A stretch of DNA of 64,000 bases from Dipteris shenzhenensis (Eukaryota > Polypodiophyta > Polypodiopsida > Gleicheniales): the NCBI GenBank assembly GCA_047967505.1, contig CM106539.1; one strand, given 5' to 3'. Below the pieces are notes generated by a model. The model ran no database searches and was not told where the DNA came from. It saw nothing but the letters and a program-made list of their open reading frames with translations. Below are positions 1 through 11,743 of this stretch, piece by piece (position 1 is the first letter of the stretch; each line of letters opens with the position of its first letter). The position numbers and the translations under genes were made by a program.

Positions 1-230
1 TTAGCCTTGGTTTAGGTCCATGCATCATGCACATATGTCTCTTGCTAAATGGATTTGTGTTGCAAGTTGATTATTGGACTAAAGCATTTTTATTCTTTCT
101 TATGCACGAATTAATATGAAAAAGATGCTTTCTACTTGCTTTTGATAAGGAAGATAATGTTGAATTCTAAACAATCCCATTTAAAAATAGTATGTTGATT
201 GCATTAAGAGATAGTGTGTAGATCTACACT

Positions 231-1119
231 TCATGAATTAAGGATCTAGTACTTTTAGACCTTGCAATCATTGCACCAATAATGTAGTGTATCAAACCTA
301 GGTTGGATGAATCAAAAGGTTGCACTAATTATAGAATGATGGATAGGATAAAGAGTTGCATGATAAAATTTATGAGAACAAAAACAATAACATATGTATT
401 GTATCTAAGTTGCATGAATCAAAATGATGCACTAGGAATGAAGGATAGGATAAAAAGTTGTATTATAGCTTTTCGTGAGAAGATTATGTTCTAGGTCCTT
501 GAGTCTAGAAACATCAAAACTTGCATCAATATTAAGATTTGTGTAAAAAGTGTACAAATTACATGAGCCAAATTAATATAGCTATAATTTGATCTAGGAA
601 CATTATATCAATTTATGAGTCAAGAAGTATAGTTTTATACAAATGTTCATAGTTTTCATTGTAGAATCCATACATAAATTAGGTCTGGAAAAGCACAGTT
701 AAAGCGTTCCAATATAGCATTACTAACAAGGCCATTAGTGCATATACGATGAAAATAGTAGATGCTTTGACATGGAGTGAGATGAGTACAACGTTGAGAT
801 TCATAGGTTGAATTTTGAAATAGTTGACAAAGCGTGTTATGATTTAAATACTCTTTATTGATGGGACATTTTTTATTCCATTAATTGGAAAAAAAATTGA
901 TATACTGAATGCATAAATTTATGTGCTAGTCCTTTTGAACTTATAGTATAATGGGTAAATGGTTAAGATTATTAAAAAATCTAAAAGGGACCTAAGTCAT
1001 GGTAGGACATATGTTGTATATGATGTATATATGGGTAAATGGTTAGGATCATGGAAAACTCTTGAAGGGATCCGTCTCATGAGTAAATAGTCCTTTTGGA
1101 CTTAGGGAAACCTAGATAT
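231..1119. repeat. Tandem duplication, copy 1 (about 889 bp)
   Basis: This block is repeated almost unchanged in the next 1.2 kb. Positions 232-680 match 1121-1570 (offset 889), and 691-1119 match 1908-2339 (offset 1220). I count about ten differences over roughly 870 bp, so the duplication is recent. The short open frames inside it (303-494 and 1192-1383) are copies of each other and resemble no protein I know. Confidence 0.9.
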
Positions 1120-2339
1120 TCATGAATTAAGGATCTAGTACTTTTAGACCTTGCAATCATTGCACCAATAATGTAGTGTATCAAACCTAGGTTGGATGAA
1201 TCAAAAGGTTGCACTAATTATAGAATGATGGATAGGATAAAGAGTTGCATGATAAAATTTATGAGAAAAAAAACAATAACATATGTATTGTATCTAAGTT
1301 GCATGAATCAAAATGATGCACTAGGAATGAAGGATAGGATAAAAAGTTGTATTATAGCTTTTCGTGAGAAGATTATGTTCTAGGTCCTTGAGTCTAGAAA
1401 CATCAAAACTTGCATCAATATTAAGATTTGTGAAAAAAGAGTACAAATTACGAGCCAAATTAATATAGCTATAATTTGATCTAGGAACATTATATCAATT
1501 TATGAGTCAAGAAGTATAGTTTTATACAAATGTTCATAGTTTTCATTGTAGAATCCATACATAAATTAGGTCTGGAATCCATATATGGTTTTCATCAATG
1601 TGGCTTTGATCATGCATATCATTCAATGCGTGTATGCAAATGTCATTTGATAACTTGATGCATACCTTATTTATAAAATTATATATTCTAAGTGCAGATT
1701 GCTTGTGCTTGTGCTTGTTCTTGTGCTTTTGCTCGTGCTCATGCTCGTGCTCGTGCTTGTGCTCATGCTCGTGCTTGTGCTCATGCTCGTGCTCGTGCAT
1801 GTGCTTACATTATTGAGATTGGGCTCAAGAGTGGGCGTGTATATGAGAGTATGACTTTAGCATATGGATGCATTGTTTACAATGGTTCATGCCTGCAATT
1901 GTAGTTGGAAAAGCATAGTTAAAGCATTCCAATATAGCATTACTAACAAGGCCATTAGTGCATATACGATGAAAATAGTAGATGCTTTGATATGGAGTGA
2001 GATGAGTACAATGTTGAGATTCATAAGTTGAATTTTGAAATAGTTGACAAAGCGTGTTATGATTTAAATACTCTTTATTGATGGGACATTTTTTATTCCA
2101 TTAATTGGGAAAAAAATTGATATACTGAATGCATAAATTTATGTGCTAGTCCTTTTGAACTTATAGTATAATGGGTAAATGGTTAAGATTATTAAAAAAT
2201 CTAAAAGGGACCTAAGTCATGGTAGGACATATGTTGTATATGATGTATATATGGGTAAATGGTTAGGATCATGGAAAACTCTTGAAGGGATCCGTCTCAT
2301 GAGTAAATAGTCCTTTTGGACTTAGGGAAACCTAGATAT
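1120..2339. repeat. Tandem duplication, copy 2, with about 331 extra bp
   Basis: Second copy of the duplicated block. It carries about 331 bp (roughly 1577-1907) that copy 1 lacks, including the hexamer array at 1700-1800. The extra stretch is bounded by short similar words ending in TGG, so copy 1 may have lost it by slippage or copy 2 may have gained it. Confidence 0.88.
1700..1802. repeat. Hexanucleotide array TGCTCG/TGCTTG/TGCTCA
   Basis: About 15 tandem hexamers of the form TGCTYR. They give Cys/Ser-rich frames on the plus strand and a His-Glu repeat on the minus strand. These frames are by-products of the repeat, not genes. Confidence 0.9.
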
Positions 2340-3940
2340 GGTTTGGAGGAAGAGTGTACATATTGTATAGCCAACATGGCTAGTAACTTATCTCCTCTTC
2401 ATTGTATTGTGGATATTGTATATACAACACACTAGTGCTACTTACCGTCTACATGCTAGTGACTCTTACTCTCTTCACTATATGCTAGTACCACTTACTC
2501 TCTACATGCTAGTGACTCGTACCCTCATTTTTTATCATTGATGTGAATCAGGTGGTTTTTTTTTATTTGTGAAATATTGCATCACTTTTTAACATACTTG
2601 TCCAAGATATTTGAATTTTCCTTTATGAACCTTAGTGGTGTATAGTAATACTAGATTGTCTTCTTTAATCTCTTGATCTTTAGAGTACTCTTGAGCCATG
2701 CTTTGCATCTTCTCATTTCTATTGTCATGGCATGATAGTTTATTAGCTTAAGTCTCCTGATCCCATATCACATTTCCTTCATATTGTATATGATGTTCTC
2801 TTTTACGTCACTACCCCATTCAACCACCATCATGAAAGTTTATGTCTCCAATTATTTAGGCTCTTCACCATGACTAGGTCGAGTTGGTCAGTTGTTTATA
2901 TAATTTTAGCACTTATTTGTCATGAGACTTGCATTATCAATTGTAGGGAGAGCTTCTATCTAGTTATTCATATTATTAGGGTTTAGCAAGAGAGGTTTGC
3001 TAAAGGCAATATTTGAGGATTGTATCATTAAAATTTTGAGGATCCTTGTCTTGATCTCCCAAGTTGTAAGGTTAAATCAAACTATTACTTCTCAATTTTG
3101 GATAGACAATTTACCAATTCCCCAATCAGGAACTACTAATGCTTGTTATAACCATGACTTCCAAGTAGTATTTGATATGCTAGAGTTAGCTATTCGATTG
3201 CTATGCCAATAGTTTACGATATTGAATAGCCATTTCTTCCTTCTGTTTTGGGGAAGGCATTGTCTCCCTATTTCAGGGAAGCATAGAATTCCTTCAAGAT
3301 GAACCAACAGAAATTCAAAAATCAAGTACCAACAGGGCTCTCTCTTCAATCTTGTGTTTATGGTTTGAGGCAAATCTAGGATAGTAAGTTGGAGTGTGAA
3401 TCTCACACTTACCACCCAGTATCCAATGGTTTCTTTTCATGAGTGATCTACAAAAGTTGTACGTGTTATGGTGCTAGCCTTGTTGGAAACGATCCCACGT
3501 ATCATACAAGTCTTTGCGTAGTATGCTCACATCCACTTTGCCATCTACTATGGTTGGAAACCAATTAAAAGACTTGTGCTATATGAGCAGTGTCACATAC
3601 TTGCTGTCACTTTTTTCATTGAAATACAATGATACATCATCCTCTCTAACTGGAAAATTCTATGTTCTTGTTTCCATCTATGATTTGAAATTTTCCCAAA
3701 GTGCGGGGCTCTTCTAGAAATGTTCCTATTGAAATATTTACAAAATAGTTAATCAAACTAGGTAATGCTAGTCCTTCCAATTGAATGTGAGGAACATTTG
3801 GATTCAATAACTCAAGATTTACTCATGGCTCTATGATGTTATTTTTATCTGTTTGATCAAATAGGGCTCTAAGCTGGATTCTTAGCTTGCTTCATTTGAC
3901 TACTCTTACTCAATCCAAGTCTTCAAGGCATGGAACCTTG
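2340..3940. other. No gene seen; AT-rich repeat-like DNA
   Basis: Frames are short and interrupted on both strands and nothing is recognisable. Words such as the repeated 'catgctagtgactc' near 2450-2520 suggest LTR or satellite debris. On the minus strand the stretch could be the continuation of the degraded gag-like region at 4.9-5.4 kb, but I see no domain. Confidence 0.5.
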
Positions 3941-3949
3941 CTTTCTTCA

Positions 3950-4243
3950 TTTTTGCATTTGAGTATTCACCTCCAACAATTAGTTGGTCAAAGCTTGTGG
4001 AATTTTGGGTCGACTCTCACTTAGATCTTCATCTTGCACTTGAGGCTTCTTTGGTATTGGTCTTGAAACTATAGGGGAATTTAGGACCTTCTTTTCTGCA
4101 TTTGAGTATTCACCTCCAACAACTAGTTGGTCAAAGTTTGTGGAATTTTGGATTGACTCTCACTTAGATTTTCTTCGTGCACTTGAGGCTTATTTAGTAT
4201 TGGTCTTGGAACTATAGGGGCATTTAGGACCTTCTTTTCCATT
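3950..4243. repeat. Two tandem units of about 147 bp
   Basis: Unit 1 (about 3950-4096) and unit 2 (about 4097-4243) share long words, including 'gagtattcacctccaaca', 'agttggtcaaag' and 'ttaggaccttcttttc', and are roughly 90% identical. This is a local tandem duplication in non-coding DNA. Confidence 0.85.
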
Positions 4244-4494
4244 TGTGCCTTAATAATCACATGAGCTAGTATTGACATTATGTTGAGAGTGTTTACACAC
4301 TATGTTTCTCTACTCTAATGATTGCCGAAGGTGCATCCCCTTATTGTGAATTGCTATGGGGTTTGATCTATAAAGGAAGTCCATGCAAGCATTCTAACTC
4401 CACAATCTTTAACATAATGGTTGAAATGTGTTTGGATGCCTTTGTCCTACCTTTTTGTTAGCATTTCCTATTCTATGATTCTTGTAGTAACCAA

Positions 4495-4720
4495 AACACT
4501 TGATTGGAGTTCTATTTGCATTTGGTCTCATCTAATTGGCATATACAAGTACCGATCCTTTCAACGTAGAGACAAATACCAATCCTTTAGCACTTGATTA
4601 GAGTTCTATTTGCATTTTGTCTCATCTAATTGACAGGTACCAATCCTTTAGCATAGATATGTACCAATGCTTTGGTCTCAAATTTTTGCATGGACATGTA
4701 CCAATACTTTAGCATCTTCT
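4495..4720. repeat. Degenerate tandem repeat with 'taccaatcctttagca' core
   Basis: Two copies of a block of about 90 bp (from 'gagttctatttgcatt' at about 4507 and again at about 4602) are followed by several diverged copies of a 16-bp core related to 'taccaatcctttagca'. No coding potential is seen. Confidence 0.75.
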
Positions 4721-4859
4721 AATTGATATGATGACATCTCTTGAGCATTTTCAAATTGGGGGATCACCTCTTTCGATTGCATTTGTTGTATAGTTGAGTG
4801 AAGCTAGAATTGGTGCTCTTGTAGGCTATGACATCATGAAAAAACCCTTGCAAAGCAAT

Positions 4860-5357
4860 AGTTGTACCAAAATTTTCTTCAAATGGATCCTTGAAACTCT
4901 CCTATCTAGGTATTAACCTAAGTTACAATCGAACATACCAGGTATGAGCCTAGTCTTTGAAAGCTCAAGCAAAGTCTACAATCTTATGTATGTATTAGGA
5001 AATGGTTGTGATGTATTCAAGATCCTTTAACTGTATTTGTGAATCCTCTCCTATGACCCTAGGAGAGTCAAGAAGTGGAAATACCAAATCTTTTGGCAAT
5101 GTGGGCATCATAAGAGGAAGGTCAATGGGGAGTCAAGAAACAATCATACATGGAGGATTTGAAGGTGGATTTGGATTTTTAGGAGGATTTTGCATTCTAA
5201 TTGGTAACGATGATGAACCTGAACCCGCTACAAGAAGCACTACAGGAATTAAAGGATGGGGTACTTGATGAGATGAAGTTGGATTTGGCGATGTATTGCC
5301 TCTCTCTTTTTTCTTCCCTTTCCTAGTCTCTTGATCTCCAAGAAAAATTTTGTACAT
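4860..5357 (-). pseudogene. Possible Ty3/gypsy gag fragment, degraded
   Basis: On the minus strand an open frame (5357-5133) rich in Pro, Asn and Ser continues, with stops, into a stretch reading like the retrotransposon gag helix region. It has an AFKD..AHTWYV-like segment followed by an FEENFGTT-like segment near 4870-4960. Plant Ty3/gypsy gag proteins have a similar 'AF...A..W' then 'F...F' layout. The match is from memory and the frame is broken several times, so the call is weak. If right, it belongs to a decayed element unrelated in orientation to the plus-strand integrase pieces at 5.65-6.47 kb. Confidence 0.3.
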
Positions 5358-5654
5358 TGTGGCTAAAAATAATAGTTTCTAATCAAGATTCTAAATTTTT
5401 TAGTGATTTCTAGATGCCATTATAGGCACTAAGTTAGACCTCCTTAAAAATTCATCTAGTATTTAATGGGCAAAAGGGAAAATACAAATATTACTATACT
5501 TGATATGCTAAAAGCCAAAGCCTTAGGACAACTATATTCATCTCTTATAGTTTGACTATTTTAATATACATCTATGGGCAACTAGAAGAAACCATTTCAG
5601 ATAATCTATGGGAAAGTTTACCTATACTTATTATAAAGCTATCAGGAAGCTACG

Positions 5655-5970
5655 ATTAGTTTATATTGAGCAAGCTAATAGAAATGAAAATAAATGGTTT
5701 ATAAAGAAGGTAGTTGATTCCTTTTATTAGTTTAAAAGAGGAGAGTTTTGTGAGAAGTGGCCTATTATAACAATGACTCCAAGATTCTGTGGACCATTCA
5801 AAGATATTCAAAAAATCAATGTTCTTGCTTATAGACTATAACTACTTGAATAGTGGAAAATCCTATTGAAACCATTTAAGGGACCTCTACTTTCACATTT
5901 TTTTAATGAAGAGGCTCCATTCACAACTGTAGCACCAAAAGGGTGCACAAATTGGCATTCTCATCATAGT
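5655..5970 (+). pseudogene. Ty3/gypsy integrase C-terminal region, copy 1
   Basis: A stop-riddled copy of the sequence described at 5994-6470, sharing long stretches such as 'aaaagaggagag', 'tgagaagtgg', 'ttctgtgga' and 'ttcaaagatattcaaaaaa'. The two lie head to tail with a period of about 335 bp. In the decayed frame it keeps the order KRGE, EKW, PRFCGPF and YK, which is typical of the integrase C-terminal segment of plant chromovirus-type Ty3/gypsy elements. Confidence 0.65.
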
Positions 5971-5993
5971 GAATTTGAATTGTAAAAGAAATA

Positions 5994-6470
5994 TGTTGAG
6001 CAAGCTAATAAGAAATTAAAATAAATTGTTTATAAAGAAGGTAGCTAATTCCTTTTTTAGGTTGAAAAGAGGAGAGTGTTGTGAGAAGTGGTCTGTTATA
6101 ATGATGGCTCCAAGGTTCTGTGGACAATTCAAAGATATTCAAAAAACCAATGGCCTTGCTTATAAACTAAAATTACTAGACCATTGGAAAATTCTCTTGA
6201 GACCATTTGAGGGACTTCTACTTGTAGATCTTGTTTATGAACAAGCTCCACTCACAATGTGTAGCACCAAAAGAGTGCCACAAAATTGGCATTCCCATCA
6301 ACAAAGTGGTGGTTACATACACAATGAGTATGGTAAAAGGTTAGAATTCATAGGCAACTCCTTGTGGTGGGTTTTAGATTTGGAAGGGGTGTGGAATTTG
6401 GAATGGATGAAGTACAGGAAAGGCATCAATCCACTACATTATGTAGGAATGATATAAATTCCTTTGATCA
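5994..6470 (+). pseudogene. Ty3/gypsy integrase C-terminal region, copy 2
   Basis: The open frame 6026-6457 (143 codons) resembles the end of a plant Ty3/gypsy polyprotein: a VKLKRGE-like strand, then APRFCGQFKDIQK, GLAYKLKLLDHWKI and LLRPFEG. In family members this C-terminal integrase segment follows the catalytic core and leads into a linker and sometimes a chromodomain. Here the catalytic core is absent upstream and no clear chromodomain can be read downstream, so this is a fragment. Copy 1 just upstream shows the fragment was tandemly duplicated after insertion. Assignment to the Ty3/gypsy superfamily is fairly safe; the lineage is inferred. Confidence 0.65.
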
Positions 6471-6479
6471 TGACCATCT

Positions 6480-7700
6480 ACGTAGCCACCCATGTGAAAA
6501 TCTTAGTTGTGGAAATGTTTGGTAGCAATAGAGTCCTTCATAAATTCAAATGTCTAAGAGATGTGACTTCAAAGGCCTCTTAAGATGAGGACTTAATCAC
6601 TCTAGAAAAATTGTATGATGTCTAGAAAAAAATGCCAACTATGGTTTGAGACCTAGTGCTACAATCATTTGCAATATCGCTATGTGAATACTGGGAAGTA
6701 GCATTCTATGGTGTGAAATAACCTTGAAGGCAACAATCGTGTTCAGATTTGAATGGAAGGGTTGGACCCATTTCAACACCTTGTGATGATACCTCCTCGA
6801 TATGATGAAAAACAAGACATGATAACCTTCTAAGCATCAACCTACCACATCCTATATTTTGTTTTGGAAATATGACTCTCAAGTGTGTCAAAAATTGAAA
6901 TTAATATCAAGTGGCTCACTAAATAGCCTTTTGTATTTGTTTCATGCGTTGAAGTCTTATTGATTGTCTAAAATCAATGTTTGTGATGATAACCCCTGGA
7001 CAACCATGTCAGTTTTGGCTAGTTCATAATTTGGTTCTTTGTAATATAGATTTCTTATTTTTCAATCAAGACACATTTGTATTTGTTGGCATTAATTATT
7101 CATAACAATACGTCATCAATATGGATAGGCATTATTATTTTTCAATGGTATTTGTTGGCATTAATTATTCGTAGCAATATGTCATCAATATACATAAGTT
7201 TCTTACTATTTTCTTGATGATATAAACTCCTTTTTAGTTGATGCCTTGTAATTAGTTTGATTCCTGTGACTAGTCATTATTGTTTGTTTCTTATTCTTAC
7301 TTAATTATAGCCTTTTGTTATTTAGGGGATGCGTTCTCAAAATAGTTTTAATGATTGATACTATTACAAAAAAAAGATTGATACTCCTTTTTGTTGGTTT
7401 CTAGCTTTTTATATGTTCATTTTGCTACTAACTAGGATAATTTCGTTGTTATTGATATCTTGTAATGAATGTTTTATAGTGTATAAAATCAAAATTGGTC
7501 CCTCTAAAGTGACACCTTCATGTAGGGTAGTGTGTAAGAGTATTTTAATTGTTAAATTACCCCCCTCCCCCCCAAAAAAAAGAAAAGTATCGAATCCCCC
7601 TACATTGTCTTTTGCTTATTTTTGGAGTTTGGACACAAAGTTGTGTGATGATAACAAATTTAGGATTTCCATCATTGGAAATCTATGCATAACATTTTTG
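6480..7700. other. No gene seen; one short tandem duplication
   Basis: AT-rich DNA without a convincing frame. A block of about 75 bp beginning 'gtatttgttggcattaatta' occurs at about 7078 and again at about 7148. A run of C and then A at 7561-7585 is low complexity. Confidence 0.6.
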
Positions 7701-7704
7701 TAAG

Positions 7705-8485
7705 CTTTATGATAGTTCTACAATATTGATGTACTATCACGATGACCATGAAAATAGAAACCAAAAATGTAATATTAGTGTCATATACTTATGATATTGC
7801 TTATTCATCAACAAATCCCATGCATTATTTGCCTTTCAGGATCATAGGGGAACGGCAAAGGGCAAAAAGGAAGGATTGTAAGGATCGTATATGTTATGTA
7901 ACTAACCAAGGCATCAAAATTTGGAGATCAGTTTTCAATTAGGTGTAGTTATGTTGCTTTTCAAGCTTGGTTACCGGCACTTGCAGCAATATAAATGGAA
8001 TATCTTGTAGTAGGAGCCTCCTAAGGTAAGTAACCATGATGTTATGTGATCTTGTGGACCTTTTGAGGATCCCTTGTGTTTTGCAAATCTATGTGTGCCA
8101 TTTTTTGTAAATTTTGTGATAGTGCTACAATGTTGATGTACTAACATGATGACCATGAAAATAGAAAGGAGACATGTATCTGACTATAAGATACTTGTGA
8201 TATTGTTTATGCATCACAAAAAAACATGCAGTACTTGTCTTCTAAAGCCATAGGGGAAGGCTAGAATGGAATGATAGTAGGGATCATGAATGGTATGTAA
8301 CTACCATAGGCATCAAAGTTTGGAGAAGGGCCTCGTAGTTTTCATAGGTGTAGTTATGTTGCTTTTCAAGCTTGATTGCATGCACTTGAAGCAATACAAA
8401 TGGAATGTCTTGTGTTAGGATCCTCTCAAGGTAATTAACCATGAATCTTCGTGATATTGTTGACCCTTGTAGGATTCCTTTGCTT
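7705..8485. repeat. Diverged tandem repeat, two units of about 400 bp
   Basis: Unit 1 (about 7709-8100) and unit 2 (about 8117-8483) share 'gatgaccatgaaaatagaaa', 'ggcatcaaa.tttggag' and 'aggtgtagttatgttgctt' in the same order. Both contain many substitutions and small indels, so this is an old duplication. No protein is recognisable in either. Confidence 0.8.
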
Positions 8486-8680
8486 CAAAAGTAAGTGGTG
8501 ACTTATATGAAAGCTACTAACTATCCATGATGTTTTGATTAGCAAAGGTCTTGGCCACTTTGATTGGTGATGCATGAACCTACTCTAAAATGGGACCAAA
8601 ATGTTTGTAATTTAAAGGAAGATCCTACTTTTGGCAAATAATCACAATTTGGAACTTTTATTGTCCATGATCCCATCCCC

Positions 8681-8845
8681 CTCCCCCCCCCCCTCGCTCT
8701 CTCTCTCTCTCTCTCACTCTCTCTCTCTCCCCTTTGCTTACTGCTTTGAGCGGAAAGGGTTGCTCAAAGCAGCAAGCAATGGGGAGAGAGAGAGAGAGAG
8801 TGAGAGAGAGAGAGAGGGGGGGGGAGAGAGAGAGAGAGAGAGATA
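8681..8845. repeat. Long CT/GA hairpin (inverted repeat, 10-bp loop)
   Basis: The left arm runs from the C tract at 8681 through (CT)n to 'gctttgagc' ending at 8751. A 10-base loop follows (8752-8761). The right arm starts 'gctcaaagc' at 8762 and runs through (GA)n into a G tract. The 18 non-repetitive bases next to the loop pair with only one mismatch, and even the single interruption in the CT tract ('ctcact') is mirrored ('agtgag'). Confidence 0.92.
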
Positions 8846-8849
8846 GAGA

Positions 8850-10500
8850 GATTTAAGCACCCTCCCCCCAATTCTCCTTCCCAACCACGAAGTATTTTAT
8901 CCCAATAAGGTTTCATTTTCTTGAATGTTATATTATGATATTGAAGTAGCCTAAATGCATAAATTATAAGTTCTCAAATAAAGGAAATTGTGGATTCTTG
9001 GGCTACTTTGTTTGTATTTGCAAAAAAATGTCGCATATTACATGTCATGGTTGAATTAGTGTTTGAGAAAACCAATGACTCATGCAACTAACATAAGAGT
9101 TACATTGGCAAATGCCCATATCTAATCATTAAGATTATCCTTGGAATGTAAACCATGCCAAACAACCATACATAAATGTCTCACACCATGTGAACTATAA
9201 AAGAAACCCCATTTCATCATCCCATCTGCTTGGAGCTTTGGGGGTAGTCAATAATTTATGAAAGTTAAATTTGCCAAGTTTGTATGTATATGTATATATA
9301 TACATGGCAAAATTTCAAAATGACACCCACTAAAGTGTGTTCTCCCTTTGGCAATCAAGAGATGTCTATTTTTTATTATATGAGTGCACTACAATCATGT
9401 ACTAGGAGGACACACCCCTTGAATGCACCAATGGTGTCTCATTGGCATTGCGGATTGGCAATCAAGAACACATTATGCACTTTCTAGAAAATGTGAGTCA
9501 TGGGAGGTGATGATGGTGGGGCATATTGTGCTGAGTCTCGATTCACAATCTAACAATGGGTCATCTTCTAACAAGTTGCTCCTGCCCCATCTTGTGATCT
9601 TTGGTCATGTCCTTAGAGTATCCCTTATGGCTTCAATGTGACTATGCAAAGGAGTGGGCATGTGCATTCGTTTGCTCTTACATGGAACATTTATAACACC
9701 GATCGCTTGTACCTTGCAGGCTAACAAATCCACAATCCCCATGCACCCATCATGAAGGTTTCAAGTTGGTTGAGAGAACATGGCCACATAGGAGACAACT
9801 TAGCCTTGAAAAGATGATGGACTTATGTAAGGTTGATGCTTGCATCATAGGCATGATGAACTAGAGTCTTGCCCTAGGCTTGTCATTGCATCATATTGCA
9901 TGATTAAAGTCAATAATAAGGAAGTACAAAATAGGCCTAGGGAGGTGTGGTGGTGACCGTGAGCCCATTTCATTTTGGGAAAGGGTAAACTCAAACACCT
10001 TCTTGTCCAGTATTAAGGGCAAGGGGAGGCATATAGAGAGTAGACTTTGTTTTAGGAGGACATGTCGGCATTCTTCATCAAATGATGGCCTTGTACCCTT
10101 GCAATTGCCATTGTAGGAGAGGTCCATGAGATTTCAATTTTGTGAAAGAAAGTGGAATGATCTAACGGCCAACGTTCAATAATAGTTGATCCCAACCCTT
10201 GGTAACAAGATCATCAGTAAATGCTAGCCATATCACCTTGTGGGGAGTGGTTGAAAGGTCTTGTAGGTTAGTGTGTGGTGCTTCTCAAGACTAAAGAGAG
10301 ATGGAGGATTAATACTTGAAAGGGGGGAGGTCTTGGATGAAGGTTGGAGTGTGCATGGTAGACACAAAGTGGGGTCATCCTTTGAGGAAACTCTGTGTGT
10401 GTGGGCGTGCACATGTGTGTGTGTGTGTTGGGGGGGGGCTTCTACAAGTTGTATGACCTACCTTCGGTGGGACTTGCAAACTCTTACCATAGAGATCATG
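8850..10500. other. No gene seen; simple repeats only
   Basis: Short unrelated frames only. It includes a TA-rich run at about 9280-9305, a (TG)n run at about 10398-10430 and a G tract at 10430-10438. Nothing recognisable as protein or RNA. Confidence 0.5.
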
Positions 10501-10519
10501 TGTGTGTTTTTGTGTGCAT

Positions 10520-10800
10520 GTCCAAGAGTCTAAGAGCTCGTTTATATGTGTGGTAGTTCCATAAAAGTCCAAGAGTCTAAGGGTTGTAATCCAAGAGAAT
10601 GGTGGCACATAGCATAGTGTAAGAGCTTGTGGTAGTCCAAGAGTCCAACTTGGAGTAGCATGGTAGTCTATGAGTCCAAGGATGGTAGTCCAAGAGCCTG
10701 TGGTACTTCAAGAGTGGCAGTCCAAGAGCCCATGTTGGTCTGAGTCTAGGGTGGTAGTCTAAGGACTCAAGTGGCTTGTGGTAGCATTTCCTAAGCTCTA
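10520..10800. repeat. Degenerate minisatellite, 'gtagtccaagagtc' core
   Basis: About ten imperfect copies of a core related to 'ggtagtccaagagtctaag' occur at irregular spacing of about 20-40 bp. Codon structure is not maintained between copies. Confidence 0.8.
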
Positions 10801-10837
10801 TGTGTCAAAACTTTTTGTTAAAGTGTGTAACAGGAAG

Positions 10838-11030
10838 AAAACACACACACATACATAAAACTAGTGTTAGCATGTTCAAAAATCCCAATGTGTTTGTGGG
10901 AATCCATAATATATATATTTATGTATGTGTGTGATTTTTACATAAATGTATGTATATATGTATTTATATAAGAGAGAGAGAGTGTGTGTATATATGTAAT
11001 TATATATATATATATATATGTATTGCATGT
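10838..11030. repeat. AC/TG and TA microsatellites upstream of WOX gene
   Basis: Runs of (CA)n, (TG)n, (GA)n and (TA)n, the longest being the TA run near 11000-11017. They sit about 0.7 kb upstream of the WOX start codon. The TA run could supply a TATA element, but I cannot pick a transcription start. Confidence 0.7.
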
Positions 11031-11034
11031 GAAG

Positions 11035-11743
11035 ATACATACATGAGCAGATACAAATGCGAATGTGTGAGGGAAAAGAGAGGAGGATTGTAAGAGGAGC
11101 AAAGAGGAGGTAGTGATAGTGTTGTGTTGTGAGTTGTGTGAGAGAGAGGGGTGAGCGATTGTGGTGTGGTGGAGATGAGAAGAAAATGGAAGGAGGAGGA
11201 GGAGGAGGAATAGCGAGTGCTTCGCCTCATTATGTTGCTTGGTTGCCGCCCCCATCCCCGCTCTTCCTCCTCCCTCTTTCTATTCCTCTCCCAACCCCAA
11301 CCTCCCCCCCTCTTTGCCTCTTCCTGCTTTCTCTCCCTCTCCGCTTCCCGCTTCGTGTTTTCGTTTCGTCCCCTGAACTACAGTCACACATACACACAGC
11401 GCGCGCGCGAGAGAAGAGTAGCAGTAGCCGCACCTGTAGCTGCTTGCTTCGCCTCGCCTTCCATCATCAACAAACAATGAATGGCTTTGCACATTAAGAT
11501 AATCGGACTTATTTCTTTCATCCCTGCTGCTCCTCCCCACTTCCTCACCCCAAATACACGTTTCCTGTGAGTTAAACCCACTCCGATTTTGCTATTTTGT
11601 CCCATCAGTCGTATTCACCGCAAGCCAAATTTTTCTTGCTGACCATTCGCCGCATTCTGGAGACCCATCGGCCCTGTTTCTCAATTAGCTTTTTCCTCTC
11701 AAAACAAAGTTCGTCCTGTAGTACATAGTGTGCTCACTCCCTC
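11035..11743 (+). promoter_or_regulatory. Probable WOX promoter and 5' leader with CT-rich tract and a short uORF
   Basis: Base composition shifts from AT-rich repeats to GA-rich (11075-11215) and then CT-rich sequence (11240-11345), which is common in plant core promoters and leaders. A (GC)n-like run lies at 11399-11410. An upstream ATG at 11477 opens a 6-codon frame (MNGFAH, stop at 11495-11497), which could dampen translation if the leader starts upstream of it. The exact start site and any leader intron cannot be set without transcripts. Confidence 0.5.

Noticed and set aside
1543-1904. His-Glu and Cys-rich open frames
   Set aside because: Translations of a hexanucleotide repeat, not genes.
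11129-11605. Several overlapping open frames of 70-120 codons before the WOX start
   Set aside because: Caused by GA/CT-rich leader composition. They overlap on both strands and resemble no protein.
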